Positions 6,179 through 16,103 are shown, counted from the first letter of the stretch. The stretch is 64,000 bases of DNA from Hydrogenophaga sp. BPS33 (GCF_009859475.1 NZ_CP044549.1:1364001-1428000), one strand, 5' to 3'. Made by a program: numbers and translations. Notes: generated by a model not told the origin, from the letters alone.

Positions 6179-9157
6179 TCAGGTCGCTTTTTCGATCTGG
6201 CACACGGTGGTCTTGGTTTCCTGCATCATCGTGACGCTGTCGTAGCCATAGGTCGTCGCGGTGTTCACGGCCTCGCCGCGCACCACCGGCATCGCGCCTT
6301 CGGGGTAGTACTTCGCCAGGTCCATGCCACCCCAGCGCCCGGAGAAGTGGAAGGGCAGGAACACGGTGCTGGCGTCCACCCGCTCGGTGACCAGAGCGCA
6401 CACCCGCAGCCCCTTGAAGTCGGGCAGTGCCGCCATGGGGGGCGTCTTGACCCACACCGCATCGCCGTCGCGGATGCCGCGGTCGTTGGCGGCGCGCGGG
6501 TTGATCTCCACGAACATCTCCTGCTGCAGCTCGGCCAGCCAGGGGTTGGACCGGGTTTCCTCGCCGCCGCCTTCGTACTCGACCAGCCGGCCCGAGGTCA
6601 TGATCAGCGGGAAGGTCTTGCCGATGTCGCGGTTCTTGTCCTGCACCGATTTGTAGAGCGTGGGCAGGCGCCAGAAGGCCTTCTTGTCTTCGTGCGTGGG
6701 GTACTTGTCGATCAGGTCGGCGCGTGTGCTGTAGAGCGGTTCGCGGTGTTGCGGGATCGGATCCGGGAAGTTCCAGACCAGTGCGCGCGCCTTGGCGTTG
6801 CCAAAAGGGTGGCAGCCGTGGTTCTTCATGGTCACGCGGATGATTGCCCCCGTCGGGTCGGTCTTCCAGTTCTTGCCCTCGGCCGCTTTCTGCTCGGCTT
6901 CGCTGAGCTCGCTCCACCAGCCCAGCTTCTTGAGCAGCACGTGGTCGAACTCGGGGTAGCCGGTGGTCAGGTCCGCGCCCTTGCTGTGTGAGCCATCGGC
7001 GGCCAGCAGCGAAACCCCTTCGCGCTCCACGCCGAAGTTGGCGCGGAAGTTGCCGCCGCCGTCCATCACGTGCTGGCTGTTGTCGTACAGGTTGGCCGTG
7101 CCGGGGTGCTTCATCTCCGGCGTGCCCCAGCAGGGCCATGGCAAGCCGAAATAATCGCCGTCGAGCGAGTAGCCGCTTTCCTTGTCGATGCCACCCTTGG
7201 CGCGCAGCGTCTTCACGTCGAAGACGTTCATGTTGCGCATGTGCGCCTTCAGCCGCTCCGGGCTCTGCCCGGTGTAGCCGATGGTCCAGACACATTTGTT
7301 GATCTCGCGCAGGATGTCTTCGGGTACCGGTTCGTCCAGGCCCTTGACCTTCTGCATCTTGTAGTTCTTCACCAGCTCCTGGCCAAAGCCCAGCTTCTCG
7401 GCCAGCTGGTACATGATCATGTGGTCGCTGCGGCTCTCCCACAGCGGATCGATCACCTTCTCGCGCCATTGCAGCGAGCGGTTGGACGCGGTGCACGACC
7501 CGCTGGTTTCGAACTGCGTGCAGGCGGGCAGCAGGTACACCGCGCGGTTCGGGTTCAAATCCTCGGCCTTGCCCGGCATGGCGGCCATGGCCGCCGTGGC
7601 ACTCGGGAAGGGATCGACCACCACCAGCAGGTCCAGCTTGTCCAGCGCGGTCTTCATCTCCAGCCCGCGCGACTGCGAGTTGGGCGCGTGGCCCCAGAAG
7701 AACAGGCCGCGCAGGTTGCTGTCCTGGTCGATCAGCTCGTTCTTCTCCAGCACGCCATCGATCCAGCGCGAGACGGTCATGCCGGGCTTGGTCATCATGC
7801 CCGGCGCGTACTGCTGCTTGATCCACTCGAAGTCCACGCCCCAGGTGGCCGCGAAGTGTTTGAACGAGCCCTCGGCCAGGCCATAGTAGCCCGGCAGCGA
7901 GTCCGGGTTCGGGCCCACGTCGGTGGCGCCCTGCACGTTGTCGTGACCCCGGAAGATGTTCGCGCCACCGCCGGACACGCCGATGTTGCCCAGTGCCAGC
8001 TGCAGGATGCACGAGGCGCGCACCATCGCATTGCCGATGCTGTGCTGCGTCTGTCCCATGCACCACACCAGCGTGCTCGGGCGGTTCTCGGCCATCATGC
8101 GGGCCACCTTCAAGGTGGTGGCCTCGTCGACACCGCACACGTCCTGCACCTTGTCCGGCGTCCACTTGGCCAGCACGTCCTCGCGCACCTTGTCCATGCC
8201 GTAGACGCGGTTCTCGATGTACTGCTTGTCTTCCCAGCCGTTCTTGAACACCTGGTAGAGCACGCCGAACAGAAAGGCGATGTCGGTGCCCGAGCGGATG
8301 CGCACGTACTCGTCGGCCTTGGCCGCCGTGCGCGTGAAGCGCGGGTCGACCACGATCATCTTGCAGCCGGTTTCCTTGGCATGCAGCATGTGCAGCATCG
8401 ACACCGGGTGGGCCTCCGCGGCGTTGGAGCCGATGTACAACGCGCACTTGCTGTTCTGCATGTCGTTGTACGAATTGGTCATCGCCCCGTAGCCCCAGGT
8501 GTTGGCCACACCCGCCACCGTGGTGCTGTGGCAGATGCGGGCCTGGTGGTCGGTGTTGTTGCTGCCCCAGAGCGAGAGCCACTTGCGCAGCAGGTAGGAC
8601 TGCTCGTTGTTGTGCTTGGACGAACCGATGACGAAGACCGAGTCGGGTCCGCTGGCCTTCTTCAGTTCGAGCATCTTGGCGGTGATCTCCTGCAGCGCCT
8701 GGTCCCAGCCCATGCGCTCGTACTTGCCGTTGACCAGCTTCATCGGGTACTTCAGGCGGAACTCGCCGTGGCCGTGCTCGCGCAGCGCCGCGCCCTTGGC
8801 GCAATGCGCGCCCAGGTTGATCGGCGAGTCGAACACCGGCTCCTGGCGTACCCACACGCCGTTCTCCACCACCGCATCGACCGCGCAGCCCACCGAACAG
8901 TGGCCGCACACGGTGCGCTTGACCTCGACCTTGCCCGTGCCATTGCCGGCCTGGGCCGGGTCGGCGGCCTCGGCCTTCTTCACCAGGGACAACTGCGAAG
9001 CGGCCAGCCCCACGCCAACGCCCAGGCCCGAGCGGCGCAGGAAGGCGCGGCGGTCGATGGTGGGCACGGCATGTGCGAGGCCGCGCGCGAGATGGGACAC
9101 CAGGCCCGAGGAGGTGGACTCGCCGGAGCGGGCGTGTGATTTGCGGGTCAGCAGCAT
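6179..9157 (-). CDS. fdhA: Formate dehydrogenase catalytic subunit, Mo/W-bis-MGD, cysteine type
   Basis: This 992-residue periplasmic enzyme oxidises formate to CO2. It starts at an ATG at 9157 behind AGGAGG. A twin-arginine signal, DRRAFLRR (35-42), precedes a hydrophobic stretch. The N-terminal cluster ligands are C84, C87, C91 and C119. The active-site motif ARICHSTTVAG places Cys at position 209, codon TGC at 8533-8531, where E. coli FdnG has selenocysteine, and it is followed by the conserved His210. The C-terminal molybdopterin dinucleotide domain is complete. Metal choice is not visible in the protein; the Tup-type transporter genes in the same locus make tungsten plausible. Confidence 0.95.
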   Translation of the reverse strand: MLLTRKSHARSGESTSSGLVSHLARGLAHAVPTIDRRAFLRRSGLGVGVGLAASQLSLVKKAEAADPAQAGNGTGKVEVKRTVCGHCSVGCAVDAVVENGVWVRQEPVFDSPINLGAHCAKGAALREHGHGEFRLKYPMKLVNGKYERMGWDQALQEITAKMLELKKASGPDSVFVIGSSKHNNEQSYLLRKWLSLWGSNNTDHQARICHSTTVAGVANTWGYGAMTNSYNDMQNSKCALYIGSNAAEAHPVSMLHMLHAKETGCKMIVVDPRFTRTAAKADEYVRIRSGTDIAFLFGVLYQVFKNGWEDKQYIENRVYGMDKVREDVLAKWTPDKVQDVCGVDEATTLKVARMMAENRPSTLVWCMGQTQHSIGNAMVRASCILQLALGNIGVSGGGANIFRGHDNVQGATDVGPNPDSLPGYYGLAEGSFKHFAATWGVDFEWIKQQYAPGMMTKPGMTVSRWIDGVLEKNELIDQDSNLRGLFFWGHAPNSQSRGLEMKTALDKLDLLVVVDPFPSATAAMAAMPGKAEDLNPNRAVYLLPACTQFETSGSCTASNRSLQWREKVIDPLWESRSDHMIMYQLAEKLGFGQELVKNYKMQKVKGLDEPVPEDILREINKCVWTIGYTGQSPERLKAHMRNMNVFDVKTLRAKGGIDKESGYSLDGDYFGLPWPCWGTPEMKHPGTANLYDNSQHVMDGGGNFRANFGVEREGVSLLAADGSHSKGADLTTGYPEFDHVLLKKLGWWSELSEAEQKAAEGKNWKTDPTGAIIRVTMKNHGCHPFGNAKARALVWNFPDPIPQHREPLYSTRADLIDKYPTHEDKKAFWRLPTLYKSVQDKNRDIGKTFPLIMTSGRLVEYEGGGEETRSNPWLAELQQEMFVEINPRAANDRGIRDGDAVWVKTPPMAALPDFKGLRVCALVTERVDASTVFLPFHFSGRWGGMDLAKYYPEGAMPVVRGEAVNTATTYGYDSVTMMQETKTTVCQIEKAT

Positions 9158-9174
9158 GGTGGTTCGCCTCCTGC

Positions 9175-9396
9175 TCAGACCTTGGTGGTCTCGTAATAAC
9201 GCCGGATGTGCGCGGTCAGGCGATACCCATCGGCCGCTGGCGCGTCGGTGGCAGCGGGTGATTCAGGCGACTGAATCACACCCGGCAGAACAGCGACAGC
9301 CGCTGCCGCCGCGCCTGCAGCGCCGGCGCCCGCGAAGACGGTGCGGCGTGAGAGCGTGGGCTGGCGCGTGTCGCGCGAGGGGGTTGGCTTTTGCAT
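9175..9396 (-). CDS. Formate dehydrogenase region TAT-target small protein
   Basis: This 73-residue protein begins at an ATG at 9396 behind GAGGTGA. It has a twin-arginine motif (TLSRRTVFAG) followed by a long Ala/Gly stretch and a short polar tail ending IRRYYETTKV. It matches the small 'formate dehydrogenase region TAT target' family that sits directly upstream of periplasmic FDH genes. Its job is not established; co-export with or assembly of FDH is the usual guess. It is the first gene of the minus-strand operon, 17 bases before fdhA. Confidence 0.85.
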   Translation of the reverse strand: MQKPTPSRDTRQPTLSRRTVFAGAGAAGAAAAAVAVLPGVIQSPESPAATDAPAADGYRLTAHIRRYYETTKV

Positions 9397-9450
9397 GTGG
9401 CTCACCTCGTTCCGGCCAGTGCCGGTGCTGCGCGGAAATATGTCCGTGCC

Positions 9451-9479
9451 AGCATAAGCCGTATCGCCCGATGCGTCCA
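9451..9479 (-). promoter_or_regulatory. Putative sigma-70 promoter for the formate dehydrogenase operon
   Basis: On the minus strand, TGGACG (9479-9474) and TATGCT (9456-9451) are separated by exactly 17 bases. Each matches four of six consensus positions. The start would fall about 50 bases upstream of the first operon gene at 9396. The site lies in the 182-base divergent gap between the two FDH-linked operons. A -10-like TATACT at 9522-9527 could serve the plus-strand genes, but I see no matching -35. Confidence 0.35.
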
Positions 9480-9578
9480 CTCAGGGATTGCACCCATGCG
9501 CCCAGGCGTGCAAGCGAGGTCTATACTGGGCCGAACAGCTTCATCGACACGCGCCGTCGAGCGCGCACGGGCCCCACG

Positions 9579-10070
9579 GTGTTCTCCAGCGATTCCCCTC
9601 CCGCGTTGCGCGTTGCGGTGCGCATGGACCGACTGCGGCAACCGACCCGTTGGGAGGACTGGCGCTTCACCGTTGCCGAAGTGGTCTTGGACGACGGTCT
9701 CTTCGGCGATGCGCAGCGTGTGTTGCGCGACGATGGCCATTGCACCCAGTGGCTGTTCCCGGATCTGCCGGTGACGCTGCACCGCGACGAAGCCGAAGGC
9801 TACTACCTCAATCTCTCCTCCGGCTCGCCGGTCTGGTTCGTGATGTGGCGCGCCGACCATGCGGACGCGTCCAGGGCCTGGCCCGAGATCGTCACGCTGT
9901 CGTACAACGAAGCCGGGCGCTGGCTCGACGCGCAGGAGCGCGTGGACAACGTCCCGCTCGATGCGCGGGTGCGCGAGGCGCTGCAGCAGTACGTCGATGT
10001 CCACTACCGGCCCGAGCCGAAGAAGCGCAAGCGGCCAGCCTCTTTCGTGGCGCCTGAGGACAGGCGTTGA
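9579..10070 (+). CDS. DUF3305 protein of the formate dehydrogenase locus
   Basis: The protein has about 163 residues. Its N-terminal part contains RWEDWRFTVAEVVLDD followed by a beta-rich body and a basic C-terminus (EPKKRKRP), as in DUF3305 proteins encoded beside DUF3306 and formate dehydrogenase in proteobacteria. I chose the GTG at 9579; the first in-frame ATG is at 9624 and would remove 15 residues. No biochemical function is known. It overlaps the next gene by four bases, so the pair is coupled, and it heads the plus-strand FDH accessory operon. Confidence 0.75.
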   Translation: MFSSDSPPALRVAVRMDRLRQPTRWEDWRFTVAEVVLDDGLFGDAQRVLRDDGHCTQWLFPDLPVTLHRDEAEGYYLNLSSGSPVWFVMWRADHADASRAWPEIVTLSYNEAGRWLDAQERVDNVPLDARVREALQQYVDVHYRPEPKKRKRPASFVAPEDRR

Positions 10071-10696
10071 CGGCGGTGAACGAGGACAAAGGTTTTCTCT
10101 CGCGCTGGTCCCAGCGCAAGGCGCAGGCGCGCCAGGGCGGGGCGCAGACCGATGTGCAGATCGATGCGCAGACCGAAGCGATGTTGCCCGAGACCCCACG
10201 CGCGGCACCGGGCCCGTTGGCGCGCGATGAAGACACCCCCGCGCGGGTGCCTGGCGAAGAGCAGCCACCGCCGCCGACGCTGGACGACGTGGCCTTGCTC
10301 ACGCGCGAATCCGACTATGCGCGTTTCGTGGCGCGCGACGTGAGCGGCGATGTGCGCAACGCCGCGCTGAAGAAGCTGTTCACCGATCCGCACTTCAACG
10401 TGATGGACGGCCTGGACACCTACATCGACGACTACAACACGCCCGACCCGCTGCCCGCCTCGATGCTGCGCCAGATGGCCCAGGCGGTCGCCCTGGGGCT
10501 GGCGGATCCCGAACCCACGCCGAACCCGGCGTCCACGGCCGGCAACGCACCGGCCGAACCCCAGGCCGCGGACCTCCACGCGGCCGAGACGAAGACCCAC
10601 GATGAAAACCCTGCTCTGCGATTGCAACCGCTCGATGCCCCTGGACCGCCAGGCCTTGCATCAGGCGCTGGCGAAGACACCGGGCGCCAGCGCTGA
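10067..10696 (+). CDS. DUF3306 protein of the formate dehydrogenase locus
   Basis: This 209-residue protein begins with an FLSRWSQRK motif typical of DUF3306. A low-complexity Pro/Ala/Glu stretch (~35-70) follows, then a conserved core containing ALKKLFTDPHFNVMDGLDTYIDDY (~105-130), and a second low-complexity tail. I chose the TTG at 10067 that overlaps the upstream stop (TTGA); a GTG at 10076 is the alternative. The last 95 bases overlap the ferredoxin gene in another frame, a long overlap in which only the variable tail is affected. Its function is unknown; partnership with DUF3305 in FDH maturation is inferred from context. Confidence 0.75.
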   Translation: MTAVNEDKGFLSRWSQRKAQARQGGAQTDVQIDAQTEAMLPETPRAAPGPLARDEDTPARVPGEEQPPPPTLDDVALLTRESDYARFVARDVSGDVRNAALKKLFTDPHFNVMDGLDTYIDDYNTPDPLPASMLRQMAQAVALGLADPEPTPNPASTAGNAPAEPQAADLHAAETKTHDENPALRLQPLDAPGPPGLASGAGEDTGRQR

Positions 10697-12776
10697 AGGC
10701 GTTGGCCAGGCACATTCGCTGCTGTGCCGGCGCGAGGCGCCCGCGTTCCAGCGCGCCGCGAAGACGGGCGAAGAACTGCTGGTGGCCTGCACGCAGGAAA
10801 GCCGCCTGTTCCTGGCGCTGGCCGAACAGACCGAGGGCGCGCCCACACTGGCCGAGCGGCCCATCCGTTTCGTCAACCTGCGCGAGACCGGTGGCTGGTC
10901 GCGCGAGAACGCGGCGGCCACGCCGAAGCTGGCCGCACTCATCGCCGTGGCCCAGTTGCCACCGCCAGAGCCGGTGGCCACGGTGGGCTACCGCTCGGAC
11001 GGCCGCTGCCTGATCGTGGGTCCTGCCGCGCGCGCCGAGGCCGCGGCAGCGCTGCTCGCCGACCAGCTGGAGCTCACCTTGCTCGTCGACGCGGGCGAGT
11101 TGCCGCAGGCGCACGAACGCGTGGTGCAGCGTGGCCGGCTCGCGCAGCTCAAGGGCTGGCTCGGCGCATTCGAAGCCCAGTGGGAGAGCGACAACCCGAT
11201 CGACCTGGACCTGTGCACCCGTTGCAATGCTTGCGTCGAGGCCTGCCCCGAAGGCGCGATCGACTTCGGCTACCAGATCGACCTGGCGCGCTGCAAGGCG
11301 CACCGCGATTGTGTGGCCGCCTGCGACGCGGCCGGCGCCATCGACTTCAACCGCGGTCCCCGAACCGGGCAAGAGCGCTTCGACCTCGTGCTGGACCTGC
11401 GCGCAACGCCCGCCTTCATCCAGCACCAGCCGCCGCAGGGGTACTTCCACGTGCCCACCGAAGCGCAGCTCGCGCCCGCCGTGTTCGCCTTGCGCGAGAT
11501 GGTGGGCGAGTTCGAGAAGCCCAGGTTCTTCCGCTACGAGCAGCGGCTGTGCGCGCACAGCCGCAACGAGCAGATCGGCTGCACCGCCTGCATCGATGTC
11601 TGCTCGGCCGAAGCCATCCGCTCCGATGCATCGCTCAAGGGCAAGACCGCTGGCCGTGCGCGCGGCGCCCACGCGCCGCTCACGGCCGGCATCGTGGTCG
11701 AGCCGCACCTGTGCGTGGGCTGCGGTGCGTGCGGCACCGTGTGCCCCACGGGTGCGTTGAGCTACGGCTACCCGGGGCCGGTCGACCTGGGCCAGCGCGT
11801 GCGCACCCTGCTCAACACCTACCGGGTCGCCGGCGGCCGAGATCCCGTGCTGCTGTTGCACAGCCAGCAGGAAGGCGCATCGCGCATCGAAGCGCTGGGG
11901 CGCGCTGCCAGCACGCGCCGCGCGCAGGGTGTGCCTGCGCGCGTGCTGCCGCTGGCGCTGTGGCACAGCGCCAGCGTCGGGCTGGACGTGTGGCTCGGTG
12001 CCATCGCCCACGGCGCGAACCAGGTCTGGGTGCTGGTGGGCGAGACGGAAGCGCCGCAGTACCGCCAGGCACTGGCCGATCAGATGGCCCAGGCGCAAGC
12101 CATCTTGCGCGGCCTGGGCTATGCGGGCGAACATTTCCGGCTCATGGATGCCCGTGGCGACGTGGCGGCTCTGGACGCCGCCCTGCGTGCCGCACCCGCA
12201 CAGAGCGTGGCTCGGCCGGCCACCTTCGCGCTGCAAGCCGAGAAGCGCGGCACGCTCGAACTGGCGCTGGCCCATCTGATCGAACAGATGCCCGAGGCCG
12301 CCGCGCTGCCCGACGCCATCGCGCTGCCGGCATCGGGCGCGCCTTACGGCAGTGTGTCGGTCGACAGCGCCAAGTGCACGCTGTGCCTGGCCTGCGTGGG
12401 GGCCTGCCCCTCGCGCGCACTGGCCGACAACCCCGACCAGCCGCAACTCAAGTTCATCGAGAAGAACTGCGTGCAATGCGGGCTGTGCGAGGTCACCTGC
12501 CCGGAGGACGCGATCGAGCTCGTGCCACGGCTGCTGCTGGCCGAGGAAGGCCGCGCGCGCACGCGCTCGCGCGTGCTGCACGAAGCCCAACCCTTCCACT
12601 GCGTGCGCTGTGCCAAGCCCTTCGGTACGCTGCGCGCGATCGAGGCCATGATGGCCAAGCTCGGCGGCCACGCCGCCTTCCAGGGGGCCGCGGCCGAGCG
12701 CCTGAAGATGTGCAGCGACTGCCGCGTCATCGACCTGTATTCCAATCCCGACGAACAACGCATCACCGACCTGTGA
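10602..12776 (+). CDS. Large multi-cluster 4Fe-4S ferredoxin-like protein of the FDH locus
   Basis: This 724-residue protein has an N-terminal domain (~1-190) followed by repeated iron-sulfur modules. Canonical CxxCxxCxxxCP sites are [12 protein letters not shown] (~205), [12 protein letters not shown] (~370), [12 protein letters not shown] (~590) and [12 protein letters not shown] (~625). Less regular cysteine sets occur near 230 and 330, and CVRC/CSDC pairs occur at the C-terminus. No membrane segment or export signal is obvious, so it probably works in the cytoplasm. Its position between DUF3306 and the TorD-like chaperone suggests electron supply or redox maturation of the FDH apoenzyme. 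The start at 10602 lies inside the end of the previous gene. Confidence 0.85.
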   Translation: MKTLLCDCNRSMPLDRQALHQALAKTPGASAEGVGQAHSLLCRREAPAFQRAAKTGEELLVACTQESRLFLALAEQTEGAPTLAERPIRFVNLRETGGWSRENAAATPKLAALIAVAQLPPPEPVATVGYRSDGRCLIVGPAARAEAAAALLADQLELTLLVDAGELPQAHERVVQRGRLAQLKGWLGAFEAQWESDNPIDLDLCTRCNACVEACPEGAIDFGYQIDLARCKAHRDCVAACDAAGAIDFNRGPRTGQERFDLVLDLRATPAFIQHQPPQGYFHVPTEAQLAPAVFALREMVGEFEKPRFFRYEQRLCAHSRNEQIGCTACIDVCSAEAIRSDASLKGKTAGRARGAHAPLTAGIVVEPHLCVGCGACGTVCPTGALSYGYPGPVDLGQRVRTLLNTYRVAGGRDPVLLLHSQQEGASRIEALGRAASTRRAQGVPARVLPLALWHSASVGLDVWLGAIAHGANQVWVLVGETEAPQYRQALADQMAQAQAILRGLGYAGEHFRLMDARGDVAALDAALRAAPAQSVARPATFALQAEKRGTLELALAHLIEQMPEAAALPDAIALPASGAPYGSVSVDSAKCTLCLACVGACPSRALADNPDQPQLKFIEKNCVQCGLCEVTCPEDAIELVPRLLLAEEGRARTRSRVLHEAQPFHCVRCAKPFGTLRAIEAMMAKLGGHAAFQGAAAERLKMCSDCRVIDLYSNPDEQRITDL

Positions 12777-13378
12777 AGAACGATCCTTTCAGCGAAGAAA
12801 TCGCCCGCGCCGAACTCTATGGCCTGCTCGCGCGCCTGTGGCTCGCGCCGCCCGACGAGGCGCTGCTGCAGCAGTTCCGCGTGGCGGTGACCGTGGCGCC
12901 CGAGCAGGGCGGCTTTCTCGAAGCGCCGTGGCAGGCGCTGGTGGAGCAGATGCGCACGGCCACGGTGGCCTCGGCCCAGGCGGAATTCGTTGCGCTGTTC
13001 CAGGGCGTGGGCAAGCCCGAGGTGTTTCCCTATGCCTCCTTCTTCCTGGCCGGCTTCGTCAACGAAAAGCCGTTGGCCCAGCTGCGCACCGATCTGGCCG
13101 CGCTCGGCCTCACGCGCGATGCGGCGCAACTCGAAACCGAGGACCACGTGGCCTATCTGTTCGAAGTGATGCGCTACCTGATTGCGGGCGACGACGCGGG
13201 CGTGAGCAACCTCGAACAACAGCGGCGCTTCTTCCGCAACCACCTGCAGCCCTGGGTGGATGCGCTCTGCCAGGCCGTGCAGGCCCAGCCGGCCGCCAAG
13301 CTGTGGAGCGCCATCGCGGCCATGACCCTGGCCTTCGTGCAAGTCGAAACGCAGGCCTTCGACCTGCTCGAAGCATGA
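12773..13378 (+). CDS. TorD/DmsD-family chaperone for the TAT-exported formate dehydrogenase
   Basis: The 201-residue all-helical protein shows the TorD-type features [14 protein letters not shown] near the N-terminus, then [13 protein letters not shown] and [10 protein letters not shown], and a C-terminal [14 protein letters not shown]. Such chaperones bind the twin-arginine signal and hold the apoenzyme until cofactor is inserted. The likely client is FdhA. The GTG start at 12773 overlaps the ferredoxin stop (GTGA), and its own stop overlaps the mobA start (ATGA), so translation is coupled through the operon. Confidence 0.87.
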   Translation: MKNDPFSEEIARAELYGLLARLWLAPPDEALLQQFRVAVTVAPEQGGFLEAPWQALVEQMRTATVASAQAEFVALFQGVGKPEVFPYASFFLAGFVNEKPLAQLRTDLAALGLTRDAAQLETEDHVAYLFEVMRYLIAGDDAGVSNLEQQRRFFRNHLQPWVDALCQAVQAQPAAKLWSAIAAMTLAFVQVETQAFDLLEA

Positions 13379-13974
13379 ACCCCATTTCTCGCGACCAGAT
13401 CACCGGCCTTGTCCTGGCCGGTGGCCGCGGCAGCCGCATGGGCGGCGTCGACAAGGGCCTGCAGAACCACCAGGGCATGCCGCTGACGCTGCACGCGCTG
13501 CTGCGCCTGCAGCCGCAGGTGGGCGCGGCCATGATCAGCGCCAACCGCAACCTCTCGGCCTACGAGGCCATGGGCGTGCCGGTGTGGCCCGATTCCATCG
13601 ATGGCTACGCCGGCCCGCTCGCGGGCCTGCTGACCGGGCTGGAGCATGTGCAGACTGACTGGCTGGTGACCGTGCCTTGCGACACGCCCAACTTCCCGAC
13701 CGATGTGGTCGAACGCCTGGCCACCGCCGCCGCCGCGCAGGACGCCGAGATCGCCATGGCCGCCGCGCCCGAGGAAGGCCGGTTGCGCGCGCAGCCGGTG
13801 TTCTGCCTGCTGCGCACCGATCTCATGGAAAGCCTCGTGTCCTACCTGAACGCGGGCGAGCGCAAGTTCGACCGCTGGACCGCGAAGCACCGCACGGTGG
13901 AAGTGCCGTTCGACGATGCCCAGGCCTTCTTCAATGCCAACACGCTGGCCGAGTTGAGCCAGCTGCAGCGCTGA
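13375..13974 (+). CDS. mobA: Molybdenum cofactor guanylyltransferase MobA
   Basis: MobA attaches GMP to Mo-molybdopterin, forming the MGD cofactor used by FdhA. The 199-residue protein has the nucleotide-binding [17 protein letters not shown] motif at residues 12-28, including Lys27, and the metal/substrate motif VPCDTPNFP near 100. A conserved Pro-x-Phe region (QPVFCLLR) also fits. The ATG at 13375 overlaps the chaperone stop by four bases. It is the last gene of the plus-strand FDH accessory operon and meets the regulator gene tail to tail with 12 bases between their stops. Confidence 0.93.
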   Translation: MNPISRDQITGLVLAGGRGSRMGGVDKGLQNHQGMPLTLHALLRLQPQVGAAMISANRNLSAYEAMGVPVWPDSIDGYAGPLAGLLTGLEHVQTDWLVTVPCDTPNFPTDVVERLATAAAAQDAEIAMAAAPEEGRLRAQPVFCLLRTDLMESLVSYLNAGERKFDRWTAKHRTVEVPFDDAQAFFNANTLAELSQLQR

Positions 13975-13986
13975 AGCCAACGCCGA

Positions 13987-15105
13987 TCAGCGCTTGGGCT
14001 TCTGGAAACGCCACCAGGGCAGGGCCTGCGTGAGCGACAGCACCTCGCCCGGCCGGTTCGCGCCATAGCCCGGCAGCCGGCCCAGAGCCTGGGCCCAGGC
14101 GGGGGAGGCCAGGCGTGCGCGCAACTGGCGTAGCGCCGGGGTTTCCAGGTCGTCTTTCAGGCACAGCAGGTAGTAGTTCTCGTCCACCAAGGCAGAGAAG
14201 GCCAGGCCCGCCTCGGCGGCCGCAGCCTCGATGCCGATGCCCACGTCCGCCGCGCCCGATGCGATGGCCGCGGCCACGGCCACGTGGGTGTCTTCGGTGC
14301 AACTGGTGTAGCCCGGCACCTGCTCGGGGCGCAGGCCCGCTTGCGCCAGCAGGTGGTCGGTGAGCAGCCGCGTGCCCGACGCCGGCTGGCGCGAGACGAA
14401 CCGCCAGTGGCCTTTGCGCAGCGCCTGGATGTCCTCGGGCCGCGTGTCGCCGGGCCGCCAGATCCAGCCCTGGCGCCGCCAGTGGCTGCCGATGAGCTTG
14501 TGCCGGCCCGGCTGCAACAGCGGGCGCAGAACCGTGGCCATCACACTGTCTGTTGCGGCGGCGCGCGCCACGTGAAAGCCCGCCACGCGGCAGCGCCCAT
14601 CGTTGAGGGCGCGCAAGGCCTCCTGGCTGCCCGCGAAGCGCAGGCCGATGTGCAGGCCGTCGCGTTCCTCGGCCAGCGTCTGCAGTTGCGGCAGCGCCAG
14701 GTCGTGGCTGGCGAAGATCTCCAGCACCTGCAAGGTGGCGTCGTCGGCCAGCGCGAACACGCGCGCCAGCTCGGCGCGCAGCGCCTCCACATGCGGCGTC
14801 ATGCGCACGCGCGCCTGGCGCTCGGCCCACATGAGGCGCTGGGCAAACGGGGTCAGCCGCGCATGGCGGCCCTGGCCCCAATGCACCAGCGGCTCGCCCA
14901 GCACCTCTTCCCAATGCTTGAGCGAACCCCAGGCGTGGCGGTAAGAGCTGTTCTGCGCCCGCGCGGCCGCGCTGATCGAGCCGTGGGCCTGCAAGGCGAA
15001 GAGCAGGTCGAAGAGCGGGTTCTCGATCTGCGCGCCCTGCTGTTGGGTAGCGTCGGTGGTTTCGAAGGTGTAGCGCAGATGGATGCCGCGCGAGGCACTG
15101 GGCAT
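13987..15105 (-). CDS. ModE-like winged-helix regulator fused to a periplasmic-binding-like sensor domain
   Basis: The 372-residue protein has an N-terminal LysR/ModE-type winged helix (~25-100) with GSISAAARAQNSSYRHAWGSL as the recognition region. A PBP-like domain (~120-360) follows and contains SRQPASGTRLLTDHLL and HVAVAAAIASGAADVGIGIE. This resembles the predicted oxyanion-responsive regulators found beside tup genes. It lacks a signal peptide, so the sensor is cytoplasmic and could read imported tungstate/molybdate or cofactor state. It lies 115 bases downstream of tupA on the same strand. Its probable targets are the tup, moe and fdh genes. Confidence 0.8.
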   Translation of the reverse strand: MPSASRGIHLRYTFETTDATQQQGAQIENPLFDLLFALQAHGSISAAARAQNSSYRHAWGSLKHWEEVLGEPLVHWGQGRHARLTPFAQRLMWAERQARVRMTPHVEALRAELARVFALADDATLQVLEIFASHDLALPQLQTLAEERDGLHIGLRFAGSQEALRALNDGRCRVAGFHVARAAATDSVMATVLRPLLQPGRHKLIGSHWRRQGWIWRPGDTRPEDIQALRKGHWRFVSRQPASGTRLLTDHLLAQAGLRPEQVPGYTSCTEDTHVAVAAAIASGAADVGIGIEAAAAEAGLAFSALVDENYYLLCLKDDLETPALRQLRARLASPAWAQALGRLPGYGANRPGEVLSLTQALPWWRFQKPKR

Positions 15106-15220
15106 AGGTCGGAGCAGAGAGCGAGGCGCCAGGCCCCGGGGTGGGTCGTGCGGATCATATCGACCCGCTCCAGCCCGGCGCGCGGCGCGGTGCGTCCCGC
15201 AAAGGCCCGGCCGCTCACGC

Positions 15221-16042
15221 TCACTGTGTCGCGTTCGGGAAGAACAGCTGCTCGCCGCCGATCTTGTAGGCCGCGATGGCCGACTGCCCGGTGGGCGATA
15301 CCACCCAGTCGGCGAAGGTCTGGGCCAGCGCCTTCTTCACGTGCGGGTGCTTGACCGGGTTCACCACGATCACGCCGTACTGGTTGAACAGCTTCTTGTC
15401 ACCCTCCACGACGATGGCCAGATCGCCACGGTTCTTGAAGTTGAGCCAGGTGCCCCGGTCGGACAGCACATAGGCGTTGGTGGACGAGGCGATGTTGAGC
15501 GCCGGTCCCATGCCGCAGCCACACTCCTTGTAGCCCGCGGGCTTGGCCGTGGCCAGGTCGATCCCCGCGTCCTTCCACTGGCGCAGCTCGGCCGAGTGCG
15601 TGCCGCTCTTGTCGCCGCGCGAGACGAAGGGCGAGCCCTTCTCGCCCAGTCGCTTGAGGGCATTGGCCATGTTGTTGCCGCGCGCGCCGGCCGGGTCGGC
15701 CTTGGGTCCAATGAGCACGAAGTCGTTGTACATCACCGCGCGGCGTTCGAGGCCAAAGCCTTCGGCGACGAACTTCTCTTCGGCGGGCTGGTCGTGCACG
15801 AAGAGCGCATCGGCATCGCCACGGCGTGCCATGTCCAGCGCCTGGCCTGTGCCCACGGCCACCACGCGCACCTCGATGCCCGAGGCCTTGGTGAACTCGG
15901 GCAGCAGGTGCTTGAACAGGCCGGACTGTTCGGTGGAGGTGGTCGAGGCCAGCACGATGAACTTGTCTTGTGCCTGGGCCAGCGGCGCGAGCAGCAGCGC
16001 TGCAACGAAGGCCAGGAGGGTGGAGCGTGTGCGCAGGTTCAT
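15221..16042 (-). CDS. tupA: Tungstate-binding periplasmic protein TupA
   Basis: The 273-residue protein has a 24-residue signal peptide and then the TupA hallmark STTSTEQSGL (33-42), whose Thr/Ser residues bind the oxyanion. FVSRGDKSGTHS in the second lobe also matches TupA. The family delivers tungstate, and in some cases molybdate, to the membrane complex. The permease/ATPase partner here must be the fusion at 1307-2791, more than 12 kb away, because none is adjacent. A perfect inverted repeat lies ~60 bases upstream. Confidence 0.92.
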   Translation of the reverse strand: MNLRTRSTLLAFVAALLLAPLAQAQDKFIVLASTTSTEQSGLFKHLLPEFTKASGIEVRVVAVGTGQALDMARRGDADALFVHDQPAEEKFVAEGFGLERRAVMYNDFVLIGPKADPAGARGNNMANALKRLGEKGSPFVSRGDKSGTHSAELRQWKDAGIDLATAKPAGYKECGCGMGPALNIASSTNAYVLSDRGTWLNFKNRGDLAIVVEGDKKLFNQYGVIVVNPVKHPHVKKALAQTFADWVVSPTGQSAIAAYKIGGEQLFFPNATQ

Positions 16043-16103
16043 GGTGGTGTGGAGATGGGAGGATCGGAGGGGCAGGGCGAAACCATTCTGGCAGTCCCCT
16101 CCC

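Noticed and set aside
8531..8533. Selenocysteine at the FDH active site
   Set aside because: The codon is TGC (Cys), not TGA, so no SECIS element or selenoprotein machinery is needed.
6153..8909. 918-codon minus-strand ORF inside fdhA
   Set aside because: It is a frame-shifted shadow of fdhA, with Arg/Gly/His-rich translation; high GC keeps alternative frames open.
9430..9460. Sigma-54 promoter upstream of the FDH operon
   Set aside because: TGGCACG is present on the minus strand but the -12 position reads TATT instead of TTGC; the sigma-70 pair is better.
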